From Alcanivorax sp. S6407 (GTDB lineage: Bacteria; Pseudomonadota; Gammaproteobacteria; Pseudomonadales; Alcanivoracaceae): 64,000 bases of DNA. Below the pieces are notes generated by a model that did not search any database, was not told the DNA's origin, and saw nothing but the letters and a program-made list of their open reading frames with translations. Each line of letters starts with the position of its first letter. The first letter of the stretch is position 1. Where the stretch lies: positions 515,563 to 579,562 of the forward strand of contig NZ_JALKBH010000004.1 in assembly GCF_023016115.1 (NCBI RefSeq), written 5' to 3'. Below are positions 9,717-17,997 of this stretch, one piece after another. The translations under genes and the position numbers were made by a program.

Positions 9717-10705
9717 TCGACCGGGAGCGCCTTGCCAAGCTGGCAGCAGAACAGCCTGACACCCCGGGCGTATACCGTAATCTCTACGACACGCCCCATC
9801 ATGGCCTGCGCGAGTTCCTGCGCTGGCAATGGGATAGCCGCGGCCAGTTTCCGCGACATCTTTCCTTCCCGCAGCAGAGCCCGGATCCGGCACGAGTGAA
9901 CCACCCGGGCCCCGAGCCGCAATTGACCTGGATCGGCCATTCCACCTTCCTGTTTCAGTACAAGGGCTGGAACCTGCTCACCGACCCGGTATTTTCCGAG
10001 CGTTGTTCGCCATTTACCTTTGCCGGGCCGAAACGGGCGGTGCCACCGGCGCTGACCATCGATGAACTGCCACCCATCAATGCGGTGCTGGTATCCCACA
10101 ATCACTACGACCATCTGGACAAGGCTTCGGTGAAGCAACTGCAAGCCCGCTTCGGCAAGGATATTCTCTGGTTTGTGCCCCAGGGGGTAGCCCGTTGGCT
10201 GCGTAAGCTGGGGGTGGAGCGTATTATCCAGCTGGGCTGGTGGCAGAGCGAATTCCATGGTCAGGTGGAAGCCTTCTGTCTGCCGGCACAGCACTTCAGC
10301 GGCCGCGGCCCCGGTGACCATAATCGCAGCCAGTGGTGCAGCTGGCGTCTGGAATTTCCCGACTTCTCGCTGTATTTTGCCGGCGATACGGGTTATGCCC
10401 CGCTGTTTGGTGAGATCGGTGAGATATTTGGTCCGGTGGATCTGGCCCTGCTACCCATCGGTGCCTACGAACCACGCTGGTTCATGTCGCCGGTGCATAT
10501 CAACCCGGCGGAAGCGGTGCATATCCACAAGGATATCCAGGCCCGGCAGTCGGTGGCCATGCACTGGGGCACCTTCGTGCTTACCGATGAGCCCATGGAT
10601 GCGCCGCCCAAGGCGCTGGCACTGGCCCTGGAAAGCCATTCGATTCATCCGGATCAGTTTCGTGTTCCCCAACATGGCGAAACCCTGATCCTGCAGCAGG
10701 ATTAA
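9713..10705 (+). CDS. Metallo-beta-lactamase-fold hydrolase, NAPE-PLD/RomA-like
   Basis: A 330-aa cytoplasmic protein with the complete metal site of the NAPE-PLD/UlaG-like branch: HNHYDH at residues 129-134, AQHFSGRG, GDTGYAP and the terminal MHWGTF. Characterised relatives hydrolyse phosphodiester bonds in N-acylethanolamine phospholipids; bacterial substrates are mostly unknown, so phospholipid hydrolysis is an inference. The start overlaps the chpC stop (ATGA), placing it in the chp operon. An acyltransferase gene follows after 11 bases, which hints at a lipid-related role. Confidence 0.85.
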   Translation: MIDRERLAKLAAEQPDTPGVYRNLYDTPHHGLREFLRWQWDSRGQFPRHLSFPQQSPDPARVNHPGPEPQLTWIGHSTFLFQYKGWNLLTDPVFSERCSPFTFAGPKRAVPPALTIDELPPINAVLVSHNHYDHLDKASVKQLQARFGKDILWFVPQGVARWLRKLGVERIIQLGWWQSEFHGQVEAFCLPAQHFSGRGPGDHNRSQWCSWRLEFPDFSLYFAGDTGYAPLFGEIGEIFGPVDLALLPIGAYEPRWFMSPVHINPAEAVHIHKDIQARQSVAMHWGTFVLTDEPMDAPPKALALALESHSIHPDQFRVPQHGETLILQQD

Positions 10706-10716
10706 CAACAACGATC

Positions 10717-11727
10717 ATGAGCAAACAATCCCAGGGTCGCCAAATGTGGCTGTTGGTCCGCCTGCTGGCGTGGTTACCGCTCCCTCTGGTGACCGCCTTC
10801 GGCGCCTTTATCGCCACCCTGATCACCTTTGTGCCGCTGCGCTATGCCAGCGCCTACCGCGTGGTGCTGATCAACCTGCTGGCGACCCACCCGGACATGA
10901 GCCTGGCCGAGGCCAAACGCATCGGCCGCAAAAGCATGGCCGAACTGGGCCGCACCCTGACGGAATTCAGCCATGTCTGGCACCGTCCAGTGGAAGAAAC
11001 CCTGTCCCGGGTCACCCACCTGCACGGAGAGGCCGCCTTTCTTGAAGCTACTGCCAGTGACAAGCCGGTACTGCTGCTGTCGCTGCATCAGGGCAGCTGG
11101 GAAATCAGCAACCTGTATCTGGGCAACAAGACCGAGGCAGGAAAGACCCTGATCATGTACCAGCCGCACCCGGCCACCCTGATGGATGCCATGGTCAAGG
11201 CTGCCCGCGAGCGTACCGGCTCAGTGCTGATCCCCACCAACAGCCAGGGGGTGAAACAGGCGCTGGCCGCCATGAAGAATGGCGGCACCCTGGGCATCCT
11301 GTCTGATCACAACCCCGGTAACCGCAGCAATCCCAGCGTGCCGTTCTTCGGCTATGACGTGCCCACCCCGGCACTGATCGACAAGCTGGTACAGCGTTAC
11401 CGCCCCCATGTGTTCATCGTTTCCTGTAACCGTGGCGAAGGTGGCGTAAAAGACATCCATGTACATTTCGAACCGGCCCCGGCCATCGAGCAGGCCAGTG
11501 ATTGCACCGAGATCCTCACCGAAATGAACGCCGGCCTGCAGCGCTGCATAGAGCGCAACCTGACCCAGTATCAGTGGACCTACAAACGCTTCAAGTGGAG
11601 CCGCGATGGCCGCCGTAACTGGTATCGCCAGTCCCGGCGCCTGCTGAACGACGTGGCTGCCGGCAAGGATCGCAAGGCATTGGGGTTGCACCCCGATGCT
11701 GATCATCATCAAGGCACACCACCTTAA
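10717..11727 (+). CDS. LpxL/HtrB-family lysophospholipid (lipid A-type) acyltransferase
   Basis: A 336-aa protein with an N-terminal hydrophobic anchor (about residues 10-45) and the acyltransferase HX4E motif, LHQGSWE with His124 and Glu129. SDHNPGN and the PVFFGY-like SVPFFGY stretch are also typical of the late acyltransferases that add lauroyl or myristoyl chains to lipid A. Whether this copy acts on lipid A or on another acyl acceptor cannot be read from sequence. It follows the MBL-fold gene by 11 bases and probably shares its transcript. Confidence 0.85.
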   Translation: MSKQSQGRQMWLLVRLLAWLPLPLVTAFGAFIATLITFVPLRYASAYRVVLINLLATHPDMSLAEAKRIGRKSMAELGRTLTEFSHVWHRPVEETLSRVTHLHGEAAFLEATASDKPVLLLSLHQGSWEISNLYLGNKTEAGKTLIMYQPHPATLMDAMVKAARERTGSVLIPTNSQGVKQALAAMKNGGTLGILSDHNPGNRSNPSVPFFGYDVPTPALIDKLVQRYRPHVFIVSCNRGEGGVKDIHVHFEPAPAIEQASDCTEILTEMNAGLQRCIERNLTQYQWTYKRFKWSRDGRRNWYRQSRRLLNDVAAGKDRKALGLHPDADHHQGTPP

Positions 11728-11779
11728 TGTTGCCTTAATCTGCATCATGGAAGATGCGGAAAATTGAAGGGACACTGAC

Positions 11780-12307
11780 ATGACGACACCGGCAAGCTGG
11801 CACCCACTGCACAAGGGCCTGCACTGGCTGACGCTGGCCCTGATCATCACCGCCTGGGCCGCCGTTGAACTGCACGAGGAGTTTGCCAAAGGCGATCCCT
11901 GGCGAGAGTGGTGGGAGCTGCTCCACTTCACTGTGGGCTTTACCCTGTTGTTGACGCTGGTACTGCGACTTTATGGGCGCGCCCGATATGCCCGTCCAGC
12001 GCTGATCGCCTCCCCCTGGCAGGCGCTGGCCTCAAAAGCCGTCCATGGGTTGCTCTATCTGGTGATCCTGGCCATGCCGCTGACCGGCATGGGCATGCGC
12101 CAGCTGGCGGGCAAGGACACCGAGCTGTTCTGGCTGTTCAAACTGCCCCAGATCACCGCCATCAACACCGACCTGGCCAAACAGGCAGCCTGGATTCACA
12201 AGGACTTTCTGTGGACGGCACTTCTGACGCTGGTGGTTATCCACGTGGCAGGCGCCCTCTGGCATCACTTCATCGACAAGGACGACACCCTGCGGCGGAT
12301 GCTATGA
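11780..12307 (+). CDS. Cytochrome b561 family membrane protein
   Basis: A 175-aa protein with four hydrophobic segments and the conserved histidines of the bacterial b561 (CybB/YceJ) family: WHPLHKGLHW in the first helix, ELLHFTVGF in the second, and WIHKDFLW and VIHVAGALWHH in the last part. These ligate two b-type haems. Family members carry electrons between the quinone pool and other acceptors; the partner here is unknown. A 52-bp gap separates it from the acyltransferase. A family A heptamer array starts 3 bases after its stop. Confidence 0.9.
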   Translation: MTTPASWHPLHKGLHWLTLALIITAWAAVELHEEFAKGDPWREWWELLHFTVGFTLLLTLVLRLYGRARYARPALIASPWQALASKAVHGLLYLVILAMPLTGMGMRQLAGKDTELFWLFKLPQITAINTDLAKQAAWIHKDFLWTALLTLVVIHVAGALWHHFIDKDDTLRRML

Positions 12308-12310
12308 CAG

Positions 12311-12466
12311 GCCTGATGCTGGACGCCTGAAGCCTGACGCATAAAACCTCGCATCCTTGGGGCTGTTGACTTCACCTTACCGGCCCTCTCTATCGGGAAG
12401 CCCTCTAGACAAAGCAAAGAGGAGGTTATTCGCCTTTCGTCAGGCCTCTGGCCTCAGGCGTTCAGC
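12311..12466. repeat. Inverted pair of GCCTGAC-type heptamer arrays (family A)
   Basis: Forward units at 12311-12338 read GCCTGAT, GCTGGAC, GCCTGAA, GCCTGAC. Opposite-strand units at 12439-12466 read GTCAGGC, CTCTGGC, CTCAGGC, GTTCAGC. The spacer is 100 bases. This is a degenerate version of the perfect arrays elsewhere. The array begins just after the cytochrome b561 stop. Confidence 0.7.
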
Positions 12467-12558
12467 GTCCCATCAAACCATTGCCCCTGCCGGATGGGAG
12501 CGGCACAATGCTTCGCCATTGTTGAGCAACGCCATCAGGCCCGCATCCGGAGATCCCC

Positions 12559-13047
12559 ATGACCATCGAGAAAGGCAAGGTCGTCACCCTGCATTACCAG
12601 CTGTTCAATGCCGAGGACGGCAGCGAGATCGAAAACTCCCAGAGCACCGGCGAGCCCATGGCCTACCTGCACGGCTACAACAACATCATTGCCGGCCTGG
12701 AAAGCGCGCTGGAAGGTAAAAGCAGCGGTGAGCAGGTGGATGTCACCATTGAAGCCAAGGATGCCTACGGCGAGTACGACAACACCCAGTTCCAGCGTAT
12801 CTCCCGCAAATACCTGAAGCACGCCGGCAAACTGACCCCGGGCAAGGTGGTCACTGTCAGCACCGACGAAGGGCCGCGCATGCTGACCGTACTGAAAGTG
12901 GGCCTCAAGACTGTAGACGTGGATGCCAACCATCCCCTGGCCGGCAAGGCCCTGCGCTTCGTGGTCGACATCACCGATATCCGTGACGCCAGCGAAGAAG
13001 AGATCGCCCACAAGCATGCCCACGGGGTAGGCGGGCATTCGCATTAA
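12559..13047 (+). CDS. slyD: SlyD-type FKBP peptidyl-prolyl isomerase
   Basis: A 162-aa protein starting MTIEKGKVVTLHYQL, with the FKBP core (GEPMAYLHGYNNIIAGLE) interrupted by the SlyD insert-in-flap chaperone domain (about residues 65-130, including EAKDAYGEYD). It ends in a short histidine-containing tail (HKHAHGVGGHSH) that in SlyD binds nickel or zinc. It catalyses proline isomerisation and acts as a cytoplasmic chaperone. The tail is shorter than in E. coli SlyD, as in many gammaproteobacteria. It stands alone, with repeat DNA on both sides. Confidence 0.93.
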   Translation: MTIEKGKVVTLHYQLFNAEDGSEIENSQSTGEPMAYLHGYNNIIAGLESALEGKSSGEQVDVTIEAKDAYGEYDNTQFQRISRKYLKHAGKLTPGKVVTVSTDEGPRMLTVLKVGLKTVDVDANHPLAGKALRFVVDITDIRDASEEEIAHKHAHGVGGHSH

Positions 13048-13051
13048 GATC

Positions 13052-13366
13052 CGCTTCACGCATCACGCGGCACGCAACAACGCGGAACAGGCCCCGGGAT
13101 CAGCAAAGCCTGCTCCGCGAACTTGCTGAAAATCAGTTTCGAGTTGAGAAAGGCAAAACCGGGCGCACTGTTTCCGCTTTTCGTAACTCGAAACTCATAA
13201 CTCGCTCCTCTGGAATCCTTACCTCGCCAAGGCTCGAATCGCTTGCAGGCAAGCTCCTACAGCGACTTCGCGAACGGGGCCTTGCTGTTCATCTGACATT
13301 TCTCCGCGGACGCTCAACTTTCTGCCCAGGTAACACCTCCCGCGTTGTTGCGTGATGCGTGCTGCA
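13052..13366. repeat. CGCNNCA heptamer arrays (family D) in inverted orientation around a family B/REP unit
   Basis: This covers most of the 375-base gap between slyD and the NfeD gene. Forward units at 13052-13079 read CGCTTCA, CGCATCA, CGCGGCA, CGCAACA. Opposite units at 13346-13366 read TGTTGCG, TGATGCG, TGCTGCA. Nested between them is a family B array plus a REP-like arm. No coding sequence is seen in the gap. Confidence 0.65.
13135..13262. repeat. CGAGTTN heptamer arrays (family B) with right REP arm
   Basis: A short degenerate forward array is at 13135-13155. The reverse array at 13182-13209 reads CGTAACT, CGAAACT, CATAACT, CGCTCCT. It is followed by CTGGAATCCTTACCTCGCC and a REP-like palindrome (GCTTGCAGGCAAGC) ending in CTCCTAC. 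The same order recurs at 31656-31852 and 40241-40440. The left REP arm seen in those copies is missing here. Confidence 0.65.
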
Positions 13367-13422
13367 TGCCAGCGGATTTGTGCTAGTCTACTAGCCCAAA
13401 AGCATGAGACGAGGGCACAGGA

Positions 13423-13872
13423 ATGCCGGAATACAGTTACTGGATTATTGCCGGGTTGGTACTGGTCATCGGGGAGTTTGTGGTCTCCGGGCTGGTGGTG
13501 ATTTTCTTTGGTATCGCCGCCCTGATTGTCGGCAGCCTCAAGTTCCTTGGCCTGCTGGATGACACCACCTGGGAGCTGACCCTTTTCGCCGTGCTCAGCC
13601 TTATGTCCCTGATCTTCGTGCGCCGCTACTTCAGCGACAAATTGATGGGCAAGGAACGGGAAACCGAAGGCAATGAAGACAGTGCCGGCCTGATCGGCCA
13701 GCGCGCCACCGTCGCTGAGCCTTTCAAGGATGGCACCGGTACCGTCAACTATCGCGGTGCCCGCTGGCAGGCCCAGAGCAGCCAGCCGCTGGAAGCGGGC
13801 CAGATGGTGCGCATCACCCAGCATGAAGGCCTGTGGCTCACCGTAGAGCCCTGGACCAACACCTCCTCCTGA
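13423..13872 (+). CDS. NfeD-family membrane protein
   Basis: A 149-aa protein with two or three hydrophobic segments (about residues 5-25, 28-50 and 55-72) followed by a small OB-fold NfeD domain (GLIGQRATVAEPF ... VNYRGARWQAQS ... VRITQHEGLWLTVEP). Short NfeD proteins act as membrane partners of SPFH-domain proteins, and the SPFH gene follows after 28 bases. Together they are thought to organise inner-membrane microdomains or quality control. A dyad GCTAGT-CT-ACTAGC lies at 13382-13395 in the promoter region. Confidence 0.9.
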   Translation: MPEYSYWIIAGLVLVIGEFVVSGLVVIFFGIAALIVGSLKFLGLLDDTTWELTLFAVLSLMSLIFVRRYFSDKLMGKERETEGNEDSAGLIGQRATVAEPFKDGTGTVNYRGARWQAQSSQPLEAGQMVRITQHEGLWLTVEPWTNTSS

Positions 13873-13900
13873 TTTACCTCACAACAAGGAAGCTTTCCCC

Positions 13901-14860
13901 ATGGCAGGATTAATTATTTCCGGACTGTTTGCACTGGGCGCCGTCGTGCTGCTGTTCATGGTCATCCGCATTGTGCCCCAGCGCCAGGTGTACGTGGTAG
14001 AACGTCTGGGCAAATACCAGACCTCACTGGATGCCGGCATGCACTTCCTGATGCCCTTTATCGACCGCGTCGCCTACAAGCACTCCCTGAAAGAAATCGT
14101 CCGTGATGTGCCGCGCCAGAGCTGTATCACCAAGGACAATATCGAAGTCTCCATCGACGGTGTCATGTACCTGCAAGTGGTAGACCCCAAGGCCGCCAGC
14201 TACGGCGTTGATGACTATGTCATGGCTGCCCAGCAGCTGGCCCAGACCACCCTGCGTTCCGTGATTGGTAAAATCGATCTCGACAAGACCTTCGAGGAAC
14301 GCGGCGATATCAACATGGAAGTGGTACAGGCGGTGGACGAAGCTGCCCAGCCCTGGGGTGTGAAGGTACTGCGTTACGAAGTGGCCGACATCAACCTGCC
14401 CGTGTCCATCAAGGATGCCATGGAGAAACAGGTTCGCGCCGAGCGTGAACGTCGCGCCGTGGTCGCCGAGTCCGAGGGTGAACGTCAGGCCGCCATCAAC
14501 CGTTCCGAGGGTGACCGCCAGGCGGCGATCAACCGTTCGGAAGGTGAAAAGCAGGAGATGATCAATATCTCCGAAGGTGAAAAGATGAAGCAGATCAACG
14601 AAGCGGAAGGTCGCGCCAAGCAGATCGAACTGGTCGCTCTGGCCACCGCCAAGGGTCTGAACATGGTAGCTCGCGCCGTGAAGGAAGAGGGCGGTCAGGA
14701 AGCTGTCAGCCTGCGTATCGCCGAACAGTACGTGGCCGCTTTCGAGAAAGTCGCCAAGGAATCCACCACCATGCTGCTACCCAACGGCCTCAGCGATATC
14801 GGTGGTGCCGTGGCCGGCCTGCAGAAAGTACTCAAGACCGTGGACAACACCCCGGGCTGA
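13901..14860 (+). CDS. SPFH/Band 7 protein, stomatin/QmcA-like
   Basis: A 319-aa protein with one N-terminal membrane helix (about residues 2-22) and a Band 7 domain beginning VPQRQVYVVERLGKYQ. A charged coiled coil follows, with repeated NRSEGDRQAAI/NISEGEK units near residues 190-235, and then an oligomerisation tail. Family members form large membrane rings and often bind proteases such as FtsH. It lies 28 bases downstream of the NfeD gene, the classic pairing. Confidence 0.92.
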   Translation: MAGLIISGLFALGAVVLLFMVIRIVPQRQVYVVERLGKYQTSLDAGMHFLMPFIDRVAYKHSLKEIVRDVPRQSCITKDNIEVSIDGVMYLQVVDPKAASYGVDDYVMAAQQLAQTTLRSVIGKIDLDKTFEERGDINMEVVQAVDEAAQPWGVKVLRYEVADINLPVSIKDAMEKQVRAERERRAVVAESEGERQAAINRSEGDRQAAINRSEGEKQEMINISEGEKMKQINEAEGRAKQIELVALATAKGLNMVARAVKEEGGQEAVSLRIAEQYVAAFEKVAKESTTMLLPNGLSDIGGAVAGLQKVLKTVDNTPG

Positions 14861-14930
14861 AGAACGCCTGCTGGCGGGAGCTCAGCTTGAGGTGCGAATC
14901 CGAGCGACAACGAGCTCCCCAAGGCAGACG

Positions 14931-15011
14931 CGAGTAACGAGTTACGAGTTGCGAAGACCAACCCTCAGATCCATCGGGTTTTGATCTTCGTAACTCGCGA
15001 ATCGAAACTCT
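14931..15011. repeat. Inverted pair of CGAGTTN heptamer arrays (family B)
   Basis: Forward units at 14931-14958 read CGAGTAA, CGAGTTA, CGAGTTG, CGAAGAC. Opposite units at about 14984-15011 include TAACTCG and AAACTCT. The spacer is about 25 bases. This lies in the 442-base gap between the SPFH gene and gloA, which holds only repeats. Confidence 0.7.
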
Positions 15012-15025
15012 CCCTTTCGCACCGG

Positions 15026-15201
15026 TAGGAGCACCTCTTGAGGTGCGAATCCGAGCCTTGGCGAGGAAATTCGTCATGCGCTACAACAAGACTTTCCTGA
15101 ATAGCCCTATCCAGATGTCAGGGAGCCCTGATAGGCCATGATCGCCCTTCGGTCGATTCCGTGCTTCGCACGGTTCGCACCTCAAGAGGTACTCCTACAG
15201 C
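15026..15201. repeat. Inverted pair of REP-like palindromes, GCACCTC/GAGGTGC class
   Basis: The left arm at 15026-15067 begins GTAGGAGCACCTC-TT-GAGGTGC and continues CGAATCCGAGCCTTGGCGAGG. The right arm at about 15175-15201 reads TTCGCACCTCAAGAGGTACT and CCTACAG. The arrangement is REPIN-like. A half copy occurs at 55577-55593. Confidence 0.65.
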
Positions 15202-15302
15202 AGCTTCGTAGCGACGCATCTCGGTCCTTGCTCCGCTCTTGCAATCCGCCCCTCACATCCCCATATCCTGACGCTCCCTTCCCGAAAGCCTCAGGAGCTC
15301 CC

Positions 15303-15851
15303 ATGTCCCGTCATTTTGAACAGGCCGACGGCCTCTGCGAACAGCCCGATGCGGCGACCAACGATTTTCTGTTCAACCAGACCATGCTGCGTATCAAGGA
15401 GCCGACCCGCAGTCTCGATTTCTATACCCGGGTGCTGGGCATGCGCCTGGTGCGCAAGCTGGATTTTCCGGAGATGAAATTCAGCCTCTACTTTCTCGCC
15501 TACCTGAACGACGAGGAAGCCAGCCAGGTGCCGGAAGATGATGTAAAGCGTCTCACCTACACTTTCGGCCGCGAAGCCATGCTCGAGCTGACCCATAACT
15601 GGGGCACCGAAGACGATGCAGATTTCAGCTACCACGACGGCAATGCCCAGCCCCAGGGCTTTGGCCATATCGGCATCACCGTACCGGATGTCTACGCCGC
15701 GGCAGAACGTTTCGAGGAACTGGGCGTGACCTTCGTGAAGCGACCCGATGACGGCAACATGAAAGGCCTGGCCTTCATCAAGGATCCGGACGGTTACTGG
15801 ATCGAAATCCTGCAGGCCAACATGTTGGAAAAACAGCAAGCTGACGCCTGA
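15303..15851 (+). CDS. gloA: Lactoylglutathione lyase (glyoxalase I)
   Basis: A 182-aa VOC-fold enzyme that converts the methylglyoxal-glutathione hemithioacetal to S-lactoylglutathione. ATG 15303 is chosen because GGAG lies just upstream; the longer frame to 15138 runs through REP DNA. Metal ligands by comparison are Gln (FNQTMLRIK), Glu (MLELTHN), His (GFGHIGI) and Glu (YWIEIL). This Gln-type, longer form resembles the zinc-dependent human/Pseudomonas GloA3 class rather than the short nickel-type E. coli enzyme. The last residues (ADA-stop) are read into a GCCTGAC array that provides the stop codon. Confidence 0.92.
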   Translation: MSRHFEQADGLCEQPDAATNDFLFNQTMLRIKEPTRSLDFYTRVLGMRLVRKLDFPEMKFSLYFLAYLNDEEASQVPEDDVKRLTYTFGREAMLELTHNWGTEDDADFSYHDGNAQPQGFGHIGITVPDVYAAAERFEELGVTFVKRPDDGNMKGLAFIKDPDGYWIEILQANMLEKQQADA

Positions 15852-15880
15852 CGCCTGACGCCTGACGCCTGACGCCTGAC
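15840..15880 (+). repeat. GCCTGAC x5 heptamer array (family A) at the gloA stop
   Basis: A truncated GCTGAC is followed by five perfect GCCTGAC units. The gloA TGA (15849-15851) is in the first full unit. The flank GCCAATGATAAAACCG that follows is nearly repeated after the array at 41032-41073. Confidence 0.9.
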
Positions 15881-15895
15881 GCCAATGATAAAACC

Positions 15896-15928
15896 GTAGG
15901 GCGGCAATGCCTGCAAGGCATCTCCGCC
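15896..15928. repeat. REP-like palindrome, GGCGG...CCGCC class
   Basis: GTAGG precedes GGCGGCAATGCC, a short TGCA turn, and AGGCATCTCCGCC. The same class occurs inverted at 41241-41276. Confidence 0.55.
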
Positions 15929-16001
15929 ATGCTTTTCAGGATTAGCCAGCGATACCCCGTGCTAGACTGCGGTTTTGATCATCAGACATTGGGGGAATGT
16001 G

Positions 16002-16664
16002 GTGCTCACACGTTTACCGCCCTGGGTAGAAGTCGGGGCATTCCTGCTCGCCTTTCTCGCCGGCAGCGTCAACGCGGTGGGCCTGCTGGGGTTCAGCCAC
16101 CAATCGGTATCGCACCTCACTGGCACCTCCTCGCTGCTGGGCCTGGCGTTGGCGGATCTGGATCTGTCTGTTGCCCTGCATCTGTTACTCACCTTACTCA
16201 GCTTTCTCGCTGGCGCGGCGCTCAGTGGCATGCTGATTACCAGCACCGCCCTGAAGCTGGGGCGACACTACGGGTTTTCCCTGCTCATTGAGGCCGTACT
16301 GTTGACCCTGGCCATGCTGGCCCTGCAGCAGGGTAGTGATCTGGGCATCTATCTGGCGTCCATGGCCTGTGGCCTGCAGAACGCCATGGTGACCACTTAC
16401 AGCGGCTCCATCATTCGTACTACGCACCTGTCGGGGATCTTTACCGATCTGGGTATCATGCTGGGCAACTGGCTGCGCGGCATTGCGCTGGATACCCGGC
16501 GCCTGCTGCTGTTCCTGCTACTGATCGCCGGGTTTATCTGCGGCGGCGTGGTCGGCACCGTGCTGTTCCGCTGGCTGCATTTTGCTGCCTTGCTGGCACC
16601 GGCAACGCTGGCAGCCATGCTGGCAGTCATCTACTGGGGTTACAGCCGCACTAAAGGCAGCTAG
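16002..16664 (+). CDS. DUF1275 (YoaK family) membrane protein
   Basis: A 220-aa integral membrane protein with six predicted hydrophobic segments. It carries the family signature GSVNAVGLLGF followed by VSHLTGTSSLLG, plus the central GLQNAMVTTYSG motif. GTG 16002 is the likely start because GGGGGAA lies 5-8 bases upstream; GTG 15999 and TTG 15975 are alternatives. The function of the family is unknown. The last 14 bases overlap the convergent subtilase gene. Confidence 0.88.
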   Translation: MLTRLPPWVEVGAFLLAFLAGSVNAVGLLGFSHQSVSHLTGTSSLLGLALADLDLSVALHLLLTLLSFLAGAALSGMLITSTALKLGRHYGFSLLIEAVLLTLAMLALQQGSDLGIYLASMACGLQNAMVTTYSGSIIRTTHLSGIFTDLGIMLGNWLRGIALDTRRLLLFLLLIAGFICGGVVGTVLFRWLHFAALLAPATLAAMLAVIYWGYSRTKGS

Positions 16665-17997
16665 CTTTCAACAAGCCCACACCGAATTGATCGTCCTTGC
16701 CGGGCTCACCAAGATCTTCGCTGTGTTGCAGGATGCTGTCTGTGTCCGCTACGGAAAGCGCCGCCGCCACAAAGGGCACCGCGAAAGAGGTGCCGGTCAT
16801 GTAGCCATACTGCCCATCTGCCTTTGCCGTCCACAACTCCACCCCTGGTGCAGCGATATCCACGGCCTCGCCACGGTTGGCCTTGCGATAGAGACGCTTT
16901 CTCGCATCCACCGCTGTCACCGCCATCACTTCCGGTTGCGCCGCCGGCCACTGTGGCGATGACCGCTTGCCATCGTTTCCAACCGCGGCAGCGAAGCGCA
17001 CCCCGCGCTGGTGCAGTTGCCGGATGACCACTTCCAGCACCTGATTGCGTGGGCCGCCAAGGCTCATGGCCACTACGGGCACCGGCACACCCGCCAGCCA
17101 GTCGAGCCCTTCCAGTAACAAGGCACTGTCGGTTTCCGCGCCACCCACGCCTTGCCGAAACACCCCTGCCGCATACAGGCTGGCCTTGGGGAGCAGCCCC
17201 TTCACATTGTTGGTTCCATTGCCAAGCAACAGGGCCGCGCCGGCAGTGCCATGGTCTCGCGGGGCTTCAGCCACCCCGGCTGGCAGAAACGAACGTTGCT
17301 GCAGCGCCGCCCCCTGCAATACCGGGTGGCTGGTATCCACCCCGGAATCCAGCTGCCCGAGCACGGCGTCCTTGCCGCAATCCTGGTTCACCTGCCAGCC
17401 GATCTGTTGCTGGCCGTAGGTAACCCCCTTGCCCTGCAGCCGGTAACGATGATTTTCATCCACCAGCAACTCAGGCACCTGTGCCTTGAGTGCGCTGAGC
17501 TGGCTGTCCAGCTCGCGACTGTCGCGGGCGAGAAACACGCTCATTACCCAGCCCAGATTCTCCAGGGTGCGGCGCTGACGTAGCCGCCAGCGATAACCGG
17601 CGGCCCTTGCCGCCACGGCTTTCGCGGCGTCCATGCTGGTGGTTACCAGCACCAGTTCGGTTTCGGTAGCGCGGGACAGGGAAGGGGGAAGCGGTTGCTG
17701 CGGGATCGACAGGGGATGGCCACGAACCGGTGCCAGCGTTGGCGTGCCGACGGGCGGCTCTGGCCGCGACCCTTCTCCACTGACCGTGGCCTCCCTTGAG
17801 GGTACGGTAGTGGTCGCCCTTAAAGGCGCACTGGAAGGGCGAGAGGTCGACGAACCGGTGGGCTCCGTCGTAGCCCCTGAAGGAGCCGGTGCCGTGCCAG
17901 GTATCGGGCCGTGGGTAGGGTCTGCCGCCAGCCCCCAGGCAGGACAGAGCACTCCCAGCAGCAGTGCCAGCATCCTCATCTCCCGATGGGTAGTCAC
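16651..17997 (-). CDS. Secreted S8 (subtilisin-type) serine protease of the ECF operon
   Basis: A protein of up to 448 aa. From GTG 17997 (which overlaps the anti-sigma stop as GTGA) the catalytic triad is Asp217 (LDSGVD), His249 (RDHGTAGA) and Ser404 (GTSFAVP), with oxyanion Asn341 (AVGND). ATG 17973, with GGGAG six bases upstream, is an equally good start. An export signal (MLALLLGVLCPAWGLA) is followed by a Pro/Thr/Ser-rich linker (about 28-108). A propeptide-like alpha-beta segment (about 112-187) precedes the protease domain. As the last gene of the sigma/anti-sigma operon it may process envelope proteins or the anti-sigma factor itself; this is an inference. The 3' end overlaps the DUF1275 gene by 14 bases. 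Confidence 0.9.
   Translation of the reverse strand: MTTHREMRMLALLLGVLCPAWGLAADPTHGPIPGTAPAPSGATTEPTGSSTSRPSSAPLRATTTVPSREATVSGEGSRPEPPVGTPTLAPVRGHPLSIPQQPLPPSLSRATETELVLVTTSMDAAKAVAARAAGYRWRLRQRRTLENLGWVMSVFLARDSRELDSQLSALKAQVPELLVDENHRYRLQGKGVTYGQQQIGWQVNQDCGKDAVLGQLDSGVDTSHPVLQGAALQQRSFLPAGVAEAPRDHGTAGAALLLGNGTNNVKGLLPKASLYAAGVFRQGVGGAETDSALLLEGLDWLAGVPVPVVAMSLGGPRNQVLEVVIRQLHQRGVRFAAAVGNDGKRSSPQWPAAQPEVMAVTAVDARKRLYRKANRGEAVDIAAPGVELWTAKADGQYGYMTGTSFAVPFVAAALSVADTDSILQHSEDLGEPGKDDQFGVGLLKASCL

Noticed and set aside
15138-15302. Longer start for gloA
   Set aside because: The extension is encoded by REP-like repeat DNA and has no glyoxalase similarity; ATG 15303 has a good ribosome site.
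16651-16664. Frameshift or mis-assembly where the DUF1275 and subtilase genes overlap
   Set aside because: Both proteins have intact, family-typical C-termini; a 14-base convergent overlap is unremarkable.
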